From the NCBI RefSeq assembly GCF_947494555.1, contig NZ_CANLVF010000006.1, positions 449,014 to 513,013 on the forward strand: a stretch of 64,000 nt of DNA, in the 5' to 3' direction. Made by a program: the position numbers and the translations under genes. The notes beneath the pieces are model-generated. The model was given only the letters and a program-made list of their open reading frames with translations. It was not told the origin of the DNA and did not search any database. The first letter of the stretch is position 1. Every line of letters begins with the position of its first letter. Shown here piece after piece: positions 16,535 through 25,582 of this stretch. The DNA is from an uncultured Roseibium sp. Its GTDB lineage: Bacteria > Pseudomonadota > Alphaproteobacteria > Rhizobiales > Stappiaceae.

Positions 16535-17394
16535 TGAATGCATATTGTCCCCTGTCCCCTGTGCTCGAACTGAACGCCGCCTCTTTCCACACCAGGAAGT
16601 CGTCAACGAATGAAGCGATCTGGCTTGTCGACAGGGTCACGCTGTCCGTCATGCCGGGTGAAATTCTCGCGCTTGTGGGCCGGAACGGTGCCGGCAAAAC
16701 TAGCCTGATCAGAATGATTGCCGGTCTGACGCGCGCTGATCACGGCGACGTCAAGCTGAACGGCGCACCAATGGAGGGCTTCAGCTGCCACGAACGTGCC
16801 CGCCACATTGCCTATGTGGGTCAGTCAAGCGAACCCGACGGGCGGCTCAGTGTCAAACAGTACGTGGCCCTTGGTCTGATGCCGCACGGTGGCCTGAAGC
16901 CGGGTTGTCAGGATCAACGGGTCGATGAGGCGCTCCGCATTGTGGGCCTTGTAGGCTTCGCGAGCCGGAAGATGCAGAACCTGTCCGGCGGCGAGCGGCA
17001 GAGAACGATGCTCGCACGGGCGCTCTGCCAACGCCCGTCCCTTCTGGTTCTGGATGAGCCGACCAATCATCTTGACCCAAGCGCCAGAGGAGAATTGCTG
17101 AGTTTGGTCGCGTCTTTGGGGATCGCCGTGGTTGCCTCCTTGCACGACCTCACGCTCGTGGATGATTTCGCCGATCACGTCGCGGTTCTTGAAAACGGCC
17201 GCTTGATCGCTCTTGGCACACCGATCGAAGCGCTGACCAGCGAACGCGTCCGGGCCGTATTCGATGTCGACCTGCATCGCCTGCCGAATCCCGTAAGCGG
17301 CGCATCGATTCCGGTTCTGGACGTTCCAATTGTTCGGACGCGCAACTTGAGCCTCACCGATTTTCCAACAAACCCGAAAGGCCGTTTCCAATGA
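16531..17394 (+). CDS. ABC importer ATPase, FecE/BtuD type
   Basis: A 287-residue ATPase: Walker A GRNGAGKTS, signature LSGGERQRT, Walker B LLVLDEPTNHLD and H-loop ASLHDLTLVDDFADHV. The sequence type is that of iron-siderophore, heme or cobalamin importers. It overlaps the next gene by four bases (ATGA) and belongs with the binding protein and FecCD-type permease behind it. The substrate is probably a metal chelate or cobalamin. Confidence 0.92.
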   Translation: MMNAYCPLSPVLELNAASFHTRKSSTNEAIWLVDRVTLSVMPGEILALVGRNGAGKTSLIRMIAGLTRADHGDVKLNGAPMEGFSCHERARHIAYVGQSSEPDGRLSVKQYVALGLMPHGGLKPGCQDQRVDEALRIVGLVGFASRKMQNLSGGERQRTMLARALCQRPSLLVLDEPTNHLDPSARGELLSLVASLGIAVVASLHDLTLVDDFADHVAVLENGRLIALGTPIEALTSERVRAVFDVDLHRLPNPVSGASIPVLDVPIVRTRNLSLTDFPTNPKGRFQ

Positions 17395-18338
17395 AAGCAC
17401 TTTTGATTGCAGCACCCCTCGCGCTGCTTGCAACCTCCACGCTGGCCGAGCCGGTCAGCGTCGACAATTGCGGCACAGACCTGACCTTCTCAAGTGTTCC
17501 GGAGCGGGTTGTGGTCCATGACATCAACATGTCCGAAATGGCCTTTGCACTTGGTCTTCAGGACAAGATTGTCGGCCTGACCGGCATAACGGGCTGGTAC
17601 AAGACAAGTCCGGAATTTGACGAACAGCGCGGCGATATTCCGGAACTTGCTCCCAAGTATCCGACTATGGAAAACCTGATCGCCGCTTCTCCGGACCTGT
17701 TTGTTGCAGGCTGGTACTACGGCATGCGGCCTGGCGGCGAAGTCACGCCGGACACGCTGGAAGCACAAGGCATCCAGACACTCGTTCTGACGGAAAGCTG
17801 CGTGCATCTTCACGAAGACCGCCCGGTCGCGTCGATGGATCTTCTCTTTGACGACATGGTGCGGCTCGGAACTGTATTCGACAAGAAAGAGGAGGCCGAA
17901 GCGCTTGTCGCGGGCTGGAAATCGGACCTCTTGGAAATCGACACCGCGATCCCGGAAGAAAACAGACTGCGGGTCTTTCTTTATGATAGCGGCACGGACA
18001 AGCCCTTCACGGCCGGACGTTACGCGATCACAACGGCAATGATCGAAGCAGCCGGCGGCAAGAATGTCATGAGCGACATGGAAACCAGCTGGGGCACAAC
18101 GTCCTGGGAAGCCGTCGCTGCGGCCAATCCGCAGTTTCTCGTCCTCCTCGATTATCAGGACGGCTCCGGCGCTGAAGGCCTAATGAAGTTCCTGAAGGAA
18201 CATCCGATCATGTCCTTGACCGACGCTGTTCAAAACGAGCGCTACGTCCCGCTTCGCTATGAAGAGCTGACACCAGGACCGTCGAACATTGCAGCCATTT
18301 CGAAGATCGCAGAGGCGATGTATCCAGGTTCGTTTTGA
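17391..18338 (+). CDS. ABC importer periplasmic binding protein, BtuF/FecB type
   Basis: A 315-residue protein with a clean signal peptide ending TLAE near residue 20 and a Peripla_BP_2 fold (VVVHDINMSEMAFALGLQDKIVGLTG, then IAASPDLFVAGW). No lipobox is present, so it is soluble in the periplasm. The family binds siderophores, heme, cobalamin or other metal chelates. The single cysteine of the mature N-terminal part sits in DNCGTDLTF, a pattern common in this type. Confidence 0.9.
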   Translation: MKALLIAAPLALLATSTLAEPVSVDNCGTDLTFSSVPERVVVHDINMSEMAFALGLQDKIVGLTGITGWYKTSPEFDEQRGDIPELAPKYPTMENLIAASPDLFVAGWYYGMRPGGEVTPDTLEAQGIQTLVLTESCVHLHEDRPVASMDLLFDDMVRLGTVFDKKEEAEALVAGWKSDLLEIDTAIPEENRLRVFLYDSGTDKPFTAGRYAITTAMIEAAGGKNVMSDMETSWGTTSWEAVAAANPQFLVLLDYQDGSGAEGLMKFLKEHPIMSLTDAVQNERYVPLRYEELTPGPSNIAAISKIAEAMYPGSF

Positions 18339-18374
18339 GGGTCCTGACATACCCATGAACTTCTGACCCGGCAT

Positions 18375-19379
18375 TTGGCATTGAAACCAACTTATTGGAT
18401 CCTGATGGGGCTCGCGCTTCTTGTTGGGCTTGCACTCATCGCAATCGCTGTCGGGTCAGTCTCACTGGGCATTCCCATGGTGGTCGACGCACTCGTGAAT
18501 GCTGTCAGCGGACAGGCGTCACAGAGCATTTCACCGCTTGATCGTATCGTCGTTGATCTTCGTCTTCCCCGTGCGCTCCTGGCAATCCTCGCCGGAGCCG
18601 GATTGGGTGTCGTCGGCTGCCTGCTGCAAACCGTGACCCGCAACGATCTTGCAGACCCTTTCCTGTTTGGCCTGTCGTCGGGGGCGGCGGCCGGCGCAGT
18701 CCTGGTAATCACGGTCACCGGCGATGTACTCGGCTTCTGGACGCTGCCGCTGGCAGCCTTCATGGGCGGCATGATGGCGTCGGTGATCGTTCTGGTCCTG
18801 GTGTCGAAACTATTGCCGGGCGGGCCAGCGCGGCTCATTCTCGCGGGCCTCGCCGTTTCGTTTCTGTTCATGGCGCTGACGAACTACATGGTGTTCGCAG
18901 GAGATCAGCGTGCCGCGCATTCTGTCCTATTCTGGACGCTAGGCGGTCTCGGGCTGGCGCGCTGGAACCTGCTTCCTATCGCCTTGGTCGGGTTTCTCGC
19001 GGTGTTCGTCTTTGCGCTTCTGCGACATCGTCAGTTCGACAGTTTGCTGGCAGGGGATGAAACCGCAGCTACCCTCGGCGTTGATGTGGAATGGCTGCGC
19101 AGAGCCACATTTCTTGTCTGCGCCTTTTCCACCGCCGCCTTTGTGTCAATCACGGGCGTGATCGGCTTCGTCGGCCTGATGGTACCGCATCTCGCACGGA
19201 GCCTAACCGGGCCACTGCATGCCAATCTGGTGATCCTGTCCGCCATTCTGGGGGCCGCGATCCTGCTGTCGAGCGACATCGTCGCCCGAACAATCCTGAG
19301 CCCGCAGGAACTGCCAATCGGCATCGTCACAACGTCGATCGGTGCGCTCTTCGTACTCGGTCTCGTGAGACGCCTCTAA
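18375..19379 (+). CDS. ABC importer permease, FecCD/BtuC type
   Basis: A 334-residue polytopic protein beginning at TTG 18375 (a second TTG at 18381). It contains the FecCD pattern LRLPRALLAILAGAGLGVVGCLLQTVTRNDLADPFLFGLSSGAAAGA and the terminal LPIGIVTTSIGALFVLGLVRR. About ten membrane helices are expected. It completes the importer encoded from 16531. Confidence 0.93.
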   Translation: MALKPTYWILMGLALLVGLALIAIAVGSVSLGIPMVVDALVNAVSGQASQSISPLDRIVVDLRLPRALLAILAGAGLGVVGCLLQTVTRNDLADPFLFGLSSGAAAGAVLVITVTGDVLGFWTLPLAAFMGGMMASVIVLVLVSKLLPGGPARLILAGLAVSFLFMALTNYMVFAGDQRAAHSVLFWTLGGLGLARWNLLPIALVGFLAVFVFALLRHRQFDSLLAGDETAATLGVDVEWLRRATFLVCAFSTAAFVSITGVIGFVGLMVPHLARSLTGPLHANLVILSAILGAAILLSSDIVARTILSPQELPIGIVTTSIGALFVLGLVRRL

Positions 19380-19411
19380 TCTGTCTCAGTTCTATACCAG
19401 GAGAAACAAAC

Positions 19412-19876
19412 ATGAGCCGACCTCCTTTTCCGCCCTTTTCCCGAGAAACGGCGATTGCCAAGATACGAGCTGCGGAAGACGGCTGGAACGGCCGCGATCC
19501 GGCAAAGGTTGCTCAGGCCTACACACCTGACAGCCGCTGGCGCAACAGATCCGAGTTCCCGGTCGGACGCGCGGAGATCGAAGCGTTCCTGACCCGCAAA
19601 TGGGCCAAGGAACTTGAATACCGCCTAATAAAGGAACTTTGGGCCTTCACCGAGAACCGGATCGCGGTGCGTTTTGCATATGAGTGGCATGACGCGGATG
19701 GCAACTGGTTCCGTTCGTATGGAAACGAAAACTGGGAATTCGACGCCGAAGGCTACATGGCGGTCCGGCACGCCAGCATCAACGATGTGCCGATCTCAGA
19801 AGAGGAAAGAAAGTTTCGCTGGCCGCAAGGCCGCCGGCCGGACGATCATCCCGGGCTGAGCGACCTTGGATTGTAG
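19412..19876 (+). CDS. DUF1348 (NTF2-like) protein
   Basis: A 154-residue protein from ATG 19412 with AGGAG upstream. It matches the DUF1348 pattern throughout (AEDGWNGRDPAKVAQAYTPDSRWRNR, FAYEWHDADGNWFRSYGNENWEF, EEERKFRWPQGRRP). The fold is NTF2/SnoaL-like and no activity is established. It is the last gene of the run that starts at the cyanate transporter and lies just before a convergent hairpin. Confidence 0.88.
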   Translation: MSRPPFPPFSRETAIAKIRAAEDGWNGRDPAKVAQAYTPDSRWRNRSEFPVGRAEIEAFLTRKWAKELEYRLIKELWAFTENRIAVRFAYEWHDADGNWFRSYGNENWEFDAEGYMAVRHASINDVPISEEERKFRWPQGRRPDDHPGLSDLGL

Positions 19877-19931
19877 AGCTCCAGCATTTGTGAAAGCCGA
19901 TGCGCGTGCGCTCCAGAGCAGCGTTTTCCAG

Positions 19932-19952
19932 GATCGCCGTTTCCCGGCGATC
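19932..19952. terminator. Hairpin between convergent operons, possible bidirectional terminator
   Basis: Arms GATCGCCG and CGGCGATC flank the loop TTTCC. The T-tract is weak on both sides. It lies in the gap between the DUF1348 gene (+) and the isomerase gene (-). Confidence 0.5.
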
Positions 19953-19966
19953 TTGAAACCTTTGAT

Positions 19967-20590
19967 TTAAGCCGAGACCGCGCTGAAAGACGGGTCTGTG
20001 ACGCCCAGCCGCCAGGCCAGAATATCGAGCCTGTCTTGCCCAAAGAACATCTCGCCTCCAAGGACATAGGTCGGCGAACCGGGAACGCCCATTGCGATTG
20101 CCGCTTCGGTTGCACTCGCATATCGGTTCAGAGACGCATCACCCATTGCTTCCGTCCACAATGCCCTGCCATCGATGGGCAGGGAGTGAACCAGTTCCTC
20201 GACCACATCCGGATCCGACAAATCCAGTTCCAGCGCATAGACCGCTTCAAGCATGGCAAATGAAAGGATATGCGGTTCCATGTCGAGTGCCTGCGCGGCG
20301 TGAACAAGGCGCGCAGGCAACTCCACCGGAACAGGCCAATGTTTCGGCTTTGGATTGATCGGCATGCCGAGCCGTTCGGCGCTTCGCCGCAAATCCATGT
20401 AGCGATAATTGAGGCGCGTCTGGGATTGTTTGGGTGGCGGGGTCGCTCCTGCCGCAGCAAACACTTTCTGGATGTCGACAGGCTGAAAATCGACCTTGGC
20501 GCAGGCTTCAGCTGCTATCCCCATCAGCCGTTTCTCGCCGAGATAGGCGTATCCGGAAATGGGAGCGTAGAAGTATGTGATGGTTTCCAT
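19967..20590 (-). CDS. 2-hydroxychromene-2-carboxylate isomerase / DsbA-family (kappa-GST-like) protein
   Basis: A 207-residue protein with the thioredoxin-like N-terminus ITYFYAPISGYAYLGEKRL, where Ser rather than Cys occupies the active position. A helical insert carries RYMDLRRSAERLG, and the C-terminus has VPGSPTYVLGGEMFFGQDRLDIL with the cis-proline. This is the HCCA isomerase/kappa-GST pattern, and such enzymes use glutathione. An intrinsic terminator after the rhodanese gene separates it from the rest of the operon, so it may have its own promoter. Confidence 0.88.
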   Translation of the reverse strand: METITYFYAPISGYAYLGEKRLMGIAAEACAKVDFQPVDIQKVFAAAGATPPPKQSQTRLNYRYMDLRRSAERLGMPINPKPKHWPVPVELPARLVHAAQALDMEPHILSFAMLEAVYALELDLSDPDVVEELVHSLPIDGRALWTEAMGDASLNRYASATEAAIAMGVPGSPTYVLGGEMFFGQDRLDILAWRLGVTDPSFSAVSA

Positions 20591-20661
20591 AAGCGTTGCT
20601 CGTCACCGCCGCTTGAGATTGCGACGTATGCTGTTGCTGAGGTTTAGTGAAAGACTGCAAG

Positions 20662-20690
20662 AAAAACGGCGCGGGCCAAAGTCCCGCGCC
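20662..20690 (-). terminator. Intrinsic terminator after the rhodanese gene
   Basis: On the minus strand GGCGCGGG pairs with CCCGCGCC around a 7-base loop, followed by G and a run of five T. Strong and correctly placed just behind the rhodanese stop. Confidence 0.85.
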
Positions 20691-20704
20691 TTGAACGACT
20701 GCGC

Positions 20705-21559
20705 TCAGTAAGGCAGCCCCTCTTCTATCGGCAATGCCGGGTCGCGAGACCATTCATTCCAGGAACCGAAATAGATCTTCACGTCCTTTACCCCGGCTTC
20801 CTTGAGCGCGAGATAGGTGTTGGATGCGCGCGCGCCCTTGAAACAATAGAGCGCAACCGGCGTATCCGGCATGATGCCGACGGTCGCGCATTCCGCCAGC
20901 ACCTCCTCCTTGCTCTTGATCATCGGACCGGACGGGGTCGGTTTCATCATGCGATACCACTCGATCCATTTCGCACCTGGGATACGGCCCTTGCGCGGAC
21001 AGAAATCCTTGCCGTAAGGCGAGGAACTCTCCGCGATCCATTCGTCAATGTCGCGGACATCGAGTTTGACGACGCTTTCGTCCTTCACTGCCGCGAGCAT
21101 GTCCTCGACGCCCATCATCAGGCCCATACCCGTCTCCGAGGACGGGAACGTTTTGGGTTCAGGTGATACCGGGTCGGAAGAAACGGGCATTTCCGCGGCC
21201 GTCCAGGCCTCGAAGCCGCCATGCAGCACCGCGATCTTGGGATAACCCAGATATTGAAGAAGAAAATAGCCTCGACAGGACTGACCGAAACCGGAGTTCA
21301 TGGATTGCTCGTAGATGATCGCCGTTTCCTCGCCGGAGAGACCGACTGCACCAAAGGCGTCCTCGAACTTGCCCTTGAGTTCCGCAATTCCCTCTGGCGA
21401 AGACGTCGCCAGATAAGTGAAAATATCATGCACGTTCACAGCGCCCGGAATATGGCCAGCCGCATAGGAGTCCGGGTCCCGCGTGTCGATGACGACACAG
21501 GGCGCCGTCTCCATCAGTTGCGCGACTTCGGCGGGGCTGATCAAGGGGGTGTCAGTCAT
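20705..21559 (-). CDS. Double-rhodanese sulfurtransferase (thiosulfate/3-mercaptopyruvate type)
   Basis: A 284-residue protein with two rhodanese domains: about 5-125 (VVIDTRDPDSYAAGHIPGAVNVHD) and about 150-280. The persulfide cysteine is Cys239 in ALYCFKGARAS, the end of the second domain; the loop sequence is unlike SseA's CGSG. Known family activity is transfer of sulfane sulfur from thiosulfate or mercaptopyruvate to cyanide or thiols. The ABC-OsmC-oxidoreductase operon context suggests sulfur handling (inference). Confidence 0.92.
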   Translation of the reverse strand: MTDTPLISPAEVAQLMETAPCVVIDTRDPDSYAAGHIPGAVNVHDIFTYLATSSPEGIAELKGKFEDAFGAVGLSGEETAIIYEQSMNSGFGQSCRGYFLLQYLGYPKIAVLHGGFEAWTAAEMPVSSDPVSPEPKTFPSSETGMGLMMGVEDMLAAVKDESVVKLDVRDIDEWIAESSSPYGKDFCPRKGRIPGAKWIEWYRMMKPTPSGPMIKSKEEVLAECATVGIMPDTPVALYCFKGARASNTYLALKEAGVKDVKIYFGSWNEWSRDPALPIEEGLPY

Positions 21560-21619
21560 GCGTTTCTCCTTTTCACTCTGTAACTTGTCTGGAGGTCATT
21601 CCGGCGCTGATGACAGCTT

Positions 21620-22744
21620 TCAGGCCGCGCCGAAATCCGCGAGCATCTTGCGGAGCTGCTTGGTCGCGGGGGTCACGATTGCGACAAAATAGGCTTCGCG
21701 CAGGCGGCGCTGCGCGGCTCCCTGGCGGACATAACCCCGGGCGCCGCAATGGAGCATTGCGGCATTGGCCGCGGCCACGGACAATTCTCCCGCAGCCAGC
21801 CGTGCCTTGATGACACGAATGAAATAGGCCGGGTCTTTCTCGAATGGTGTTTTTGAAAGCTCAAACACTTCCGCTTCAAGCTCGGCAAGCCTGTACCGGA
21901 AATAGTCCGGCTGTTCGGGCAGATAGCAATTCACATGCGACAGGCTTGTTCCCGCCTGTTCCATCAGTTCGATGCAGTTTTTGATGAGGCCGAACGCCAT
22001 ACCGGATTGAAGCAGAATGAAACCCGCACGGATACGCGGAATGTAGTCCGTCACCGGGTCAGCGAGGATGTGTTTTTCCGGAATGAAGGCTTTGCGGAAT
22101 TGGATCGCGAATGTGCGTGTGCCATCCATCGCAACGAATTCGTCGTTTGCAGTGATCTTGACCCCCTCGCCGAAACATTCGGCAACTGCCATGACCATCC
22201 TGGGCGTGTCACCGGGCACTGCGAAAACGACCGCGAAGTGATGATTGTCCCCAAGGTTCGAAACCCAGGGCAATGTGCCGGTCACGGAATACCCGCCATC
22301 AACCTTCTCGGCCTTCAGCTTGAGCTTCTCGATGCCGAAAATTGTCTTCATCGGGTTGGAAAGACCCGTCCCTCCCAGCCCCTTGCCGTTCGTGAGGTCC
22401 TTGCCGATCGTCTTTTTCAGGTATTCGTTTTCACTGGTGGCGATGTACCAGGCGAGCGCGTCCTGACACCAGACACAAAACGCCGTCGAGGTACAGTGTT
22501 CGCTCACCGCCGACATTGCCCGGATCGAGGTTTCCAGATCCGGCGTGCCACCATCCATGGAAGCGTGGGGGCTGAACGCGCCGAGCCTGCCAATCGCCCG
22601 CATGAAAGCTTCCGGATAGTGCCCCTTCTGGTCAATATCCAGAACAAGTGGCGCAAGATCGGACGCGGCCAGGCTGGCGACTTCGTCAACAACCGACGGC
22701 TCTTCCATCGCTGATGCGGCAATGGGCATGGGCTGAATGTTCAT
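21620..22744 (-). CDS. Acyl-CoA dehydrogenase-family flavoprotein
   Basis: A 374-residue protein with the three-part acyl-CoA dehydrogenase layout: N-terminal helical domain, beta domain (GTGLSNPMKTIFGIEKLKLKAEKVDGGYSVTGTLPWVSNLG) and C-terminal helical domain. The catalytic Glu region of true acyl-CoA dehydrogenases is not evident. Its operon also holds an NrtA/SsuA-type transporter, OsmC and rhodanese. It may therefore be one of the flavin-dependent sulfur or nitrogen acquisition oxidoreductases (SfnB/DszC relatives) rather than a fatty-acid enzyme (inference). Confidence 0.8.
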   Translation of the reverse strand: MNIQPMPIAASAMEEPSVVDEVASLAASDLAPLVLDIDQKGHYPEAFMRAIGRLGAFSPHASMDGGTPDLETSIRAMSAVSEHCTSTAFCVWCQDALAWYIATSENEYLKKTIGKDLTNGKGLGGTGLSNPMKTIFGIEKLKLKAEKVDGGYSVTGTLPWVSNLGDNHHFAVVFAVPGDTPRMVMAVAECFGEGVKITANDEFVAMDGTRTFAIQFRKAFIPEKHILADPVTDYIPRIRAGFILLQSGMAFGLIKNCIELMEQAGTSLSHVNCYLPEQPDYFRYRLAELEAEVFELSKTPFEKDPAYFIRVIKARLAAGELSVAAANAAMLHCGARGYVRQGAAQRRLREAYFVAIVTPATKQLRKMLADFGAA

Positions 22745-22787
22745 GGGACCAACTCACCTTCTACTGGGATTCACAAACGCTGGCGAA

Positions 22788-22810
22788 ACCCGCCGCCAGA
22801 GACGGCGGGT
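22788..22810 (-). terminator. Hairpin after the OsmC gene, weak terminator or attenuator
   Basis: Arms ACCCGCCG and CGGCGGGT flank a 7-base loop, with only a TTT tract on the minus strand. It may give partial termination between the OsmC and acyl-CoA dehydrogenase-like genes. Confidence 0.5.
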
Positions 22811-22818
22811 GCTGTGTT

Positions 22819-23358
22819 TCATGCAGACTGCGCAACCATGTTGACGGGGCGCGAGAAGGTGTTGAACACCGGCGACCACTGGCAGACATGAGCGATCAAC
22901 TCGTCGATGGTTTCCTGAGGTGCGTCGGCGTCCATGTGAACGATCAGGCGGACATCGGTGAAGCCGACCGGTTTCTCACTGACATCGCCGGTGCCCCAAA
23001 CAGCCGTGATGTTGAGATCGCCTTCAAGTTCCACCTCAAGGGAGTTGATCGTGATGCCGCGGTGGATTGCGTTGGCATGCAGGCCGACGGCAATACAGGA
23101 GCCAAGAGCCGCCAGGGAGGCCTCGGAGGGGTTGGGAGCCGTGTCGTCGCCCAGAAGGCCCGGCGGTTCGTCGACGATGTAAGGTTCCAGATCGCGAATG
23201 TAGTTCGCGTGCCTGAACTTGCCTTCCGCGACGGTCTTGCACTTGAGCGTCTTGACCGCTTTCGGATCGGCCTTGCCCTTCTCGATCAGACCTTCAAGCC
23301 CATCCTTATCGATGGGTGCGAGGCATCCGGTCAGGACGGTTGCGGGTTGACTGGACAT
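22819..23358 (-). CDS. OsmC-family protein
   Basis: A 179-residue protein from ATG 23358, preceded on the minus strand by AAGGAGAG. The frame is open far upstream to 24174, but that part only shadows the permease gene. The OsmC fold is shown by PNPSEASLAALGSCIAVGLHANAIHRGITINSLEVELEGDL, with the active cysteine in GSCIA. OsmC/Ohr proteins reduce peroxides or act as thiol-dependent hydrolases. Its place between transporter and oxidoreductase genes suggests handling of a thiol or sulfur intermediate. Confidence 0.9.
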   Translation of the reverse strand: MSSQPATVLTGCLAPIDKDGLEGLIEKGKADPKAVKTLKCKTVAEGKFRHANYIRDLEPYIVDEPPGLLGDDTAPNPSEASLAALGSCIAVGLHANAIHRGITINSLEVELEGDLNITAVWGTGDVSEKPVGFTDVRLIVHMDADAPQETIDELIAHVCQWSPVFNTFSRPVNMVAQSA

Positions 23359-23399
23359 TTCTCTCTCCTTTGCATTGGCCCCGTGTGTCGAGAGCCTGG

Positions 23400-24275
23400 T
23401 TAGTCTTCCCGGTGCCAGCTGAGACGCGCGATCGCCTGCTGACAGAGGAAGTCCAATAGAAATCCGATAGTTCCGATGATGATCACGGTGGCGGCGAGCC
23501 GGTCGTATTCCAGCGTGTCGCGCGCATCGTTGATCGCGTAGCCGAGCCCGGAGGTGACCCCGAGATATTCTGCGGGGACCAGCACGATCCAGGCAACGCC
23601 AAGCGCAAGCCGGATGCCGGTCAGGATATCCTGCGAAATAGCCGGCAGGATAATCGTGAAGAGCATGTGCCATGGCCGTGCTCCCAGATTGCGGGCCACC
23701 TTGAACCAGGCCGGATCGACCCGGCGAAGACCAGCAGCCGTTGAAAACAGGATCGGCCAAATGGCAGCGACCGAGATCAGGAAGACGATCGCGCCGTCCC
23801 AGGTGGCGAACGCCATGACGGCAATCGGCATCCAGGAAAGCGGCGAGATCATCCTGAGGAACTGGAACGGGATGTTGGTCAGCTTCCTGGCCTGAGCGAA
23901 CCAACCAATCAGGATGCCAACCGGCACCCCGAGAACGATGGCCCACAGAAGACCGGCGCCGATCCTGTAGAGGCTCGGCATGGTCATCTGATACGCTTCG
24001 CCGCTCCACAGCATGTCGCCGAGCCTTGCAAAGGCCGGGACAGGTGCGAAGTCGGCGAAGGCAAACAGTCTCGGATTGTTCTGCACCAGCCAGCCGCCAA
24101 TCCACCAGACGGCCAGAAGCAGCAACATGCCGCCTATGGCGTAGGCAAGCCCTTCCAGCTGACGGACGATCCACCCCGGCTCAGACCGCAGTGCTTCTTT
24201 TTCGGCGGCTCCGGGACTCGTTTCCGTGACCGGGACCGCCGATACTTCGTCCGCAATCAGAGACGACTGGCTCAC
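23400..24275 (-). CDS. ABC transporter permease, SsuC/TauC/NrtB type
   Basis: A 291-residue permease with a cytosolic N-terminal tail, then six or so membrane segments. The EAA-type loop is WFKVARNLGARPWHMLFTIILPAISQDILTGIRLALGVAW. It overlaps the binding-protein stop by four bases. It belongs to the nitrate/sulfonate/taurine importer class; the substrate is not fixed by sequence. Confidence 0.9.
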   Translation of the reverse strand: MSQSSLIADEVSAVPVTETSPGAAEKEALRSEPGWIVRQLEGLAYAIGGMLLLLAVWWIGGWLVQNNPRLFAFADFAPVPAFARLGDMLWSGEAYQMTMPSLYRIGAGLLWAIVLGVPVGILIGWFAQARKLTNIPFQFLRMISPLSWMPIAVMAFATWDGAIVFLISVAAIWPILFSTAAGLRRVDPAWFKVARNLGARPWHMLFTIILPAISQDILTGIRLALGVAWIVLVPAEYLGVTSGLGYAINDARDTLEYDRLAATVIIIGTIGFLLDFLCQQAIARLSWHRED

Positions 24276-25546
24276 AGCTCCAGGATCTCCTCGCGGTTGA
24301 ACGGATCACCGGGGTTGACCGAGGGATCGTTTTTCCATTCGGGGAACTTCTCCAGAGCGTTCTTGACGTAGCTGTATTCCACCAGATCGTCGGCCACGAA
24401 TTGTGGGTCGAGACCCTTCAGGAAGGTTGTGTCCCCTCCAACAACGGTGTTGTTCATCTCCTCGACGATCAGCCGCGTTGCGGAGGGATAGGGCCAGGGC
24501 TGGAAGTCGATCCGCCCATTGCCCCAGCTTTCCGCGTGCTTGATCGCACCGGTGTCAATGTAGCCGCTGTCATCCTGATAGAGCGTCATGGCACGCTCGA
24601 CGATCGGGGCCGGCATCGGCAGATAGCCTTCGCCGTCCTTCGACATCAGCCGGGCAGCCTCGGCCTTGTTCTGGGATGCGTAAATCTGCGCCTTGACCAC
24701 GGCGTTCATGACTTTCTGGGTCCATTCCTGCTTTTCGCTGGTTGCCTGTTCATGCATGCAGATCACGCAGCAGGGATGGTTTTTCCAGATGTCGCCGGTG
24801 AACCGCAGGACCCGGCCGCCAGCCTTGAGTTCGCCCATGGCGTTGAAGGGCTCAGCAACGATGAAAGCATCGATCTTGCGGCTGGCAAGCGAAGCCGGCA
24901 TTTCGGGTGGTGGCAGGATTTGCAGATTGCACTCGTTGGGAGCGAGGGCTTCCCCCTCAGCCTTGATGACCGGCGTGACGCCGGATTTGCGCAAGGCGTA
25001 TTGCAGAACGATGTTGTGCATGGAGTACCAGAACGGCACCGCAACCTGTTTTCCGCCAAGCTGGCTGAAATCGGTGATGTCCGTATGCCCGCCGACGACC
25101 AAGGCAGACCCGTTGGTATGCGCCCAGGCCATCAGCTTGACCGGGATCTTGTTGTTGTAGCGCATCCAGACCGGGATCGGTTTCAGGAAGTGCACCAGAT
25201 TGAATTTGTTGGACACGAAGCCTTCGACCAGCGGCGACCAGCCGCGGATCAGTGTCGGGCGGTCGGCCTTGAGACCTTCCTCCTCGAAATAGCCCATGCC
25301 ATGCGCGACCAGGAGAGCGGTGGCATCGGTGATCGGAAGATAGCCGATCTTGACGACTTCATCGTCGGCACTCGCAAAAGCCGGCGAGGAGAGCCCGCCA
25401 ATCAGCGGCGCAAGTGCCGCCATCAGGCCACCAGCTGCAAACATGTCCAGTGTCTGGCGGCGGGTAAAGTCCGAGGCAATGTAGTCGTCATCCCAATCCA
25501 GATCGGTGTCGTCGTTCTTGTCGCGTCCGTTCGTGTCCTTGACCAT
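24272..25546 (-). CDS. ABC transporter substrate-binding protein, NrtA/SsuA class, Tat-type export
   Basis: A 424-residue protein. An acidic N-terminal stretch (DTDLDWDDDY) precedes a twin-arginine signal (TRRQTLDMFAAGG, then ASPAFAS-like processing), the same layout as the cyanate binding protein at 9882. The binding domain shares IGYLPITDATALLVAHGMGYF, the motif ILPPPEM and HPCCVICMHEQ. It is therefore a relative of NrtA/CmpA rather than a classical SsuA. The substrate is unknown. Confidence 0.88.
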   Translation of the reverse strand: MVKDTNGRDKNDDTDLDWDDDYIASDFTRRQTLDMFAAGGLMAALAPLIGGLSSPAFASADDEVVKIGYLPITDATALLVAHGMGYFEEEGLKADRPTLIRGWSPLVEGFVSNKFNLVHFLKPIPVWMRYNNKIPVKLMAWAHTNGSALVVGGHTDITDFSQLGGKQVAVPFWYSMHNIVLQYALRKSGVTPVIKAEGEALAPNECNLQILPPPEMPASLASRKIDAFIVAEPFNAMGELKAGGRVLRFTGDIWKNHPCCVICMHEQATSEKQEWTQKVMNAVVKAQIYASQNKAEAARLMSKDGEGYLPMPAPIVERAMTLYQDDSGYIDTGAIKHAESWGNGRIDFQPWPYPSATRLIVEEMNNTVVGGDTTFLKGLDPQFVADDLVEYSYVKNALEKFPEWKNDPSVNPGDPFNREEILEL

Positions 25547-25582
25547 GATGTCCCCTCTTTGTTGAAACCTGCCGCGCCGAAG

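Noticed and set aside
23359..24174. Upstream in-frame extension of the OsmC gene
   Set aside because: It overlaps the permease gene in another frame; the OsmC start at 23358 has a good ribosome-binding site.
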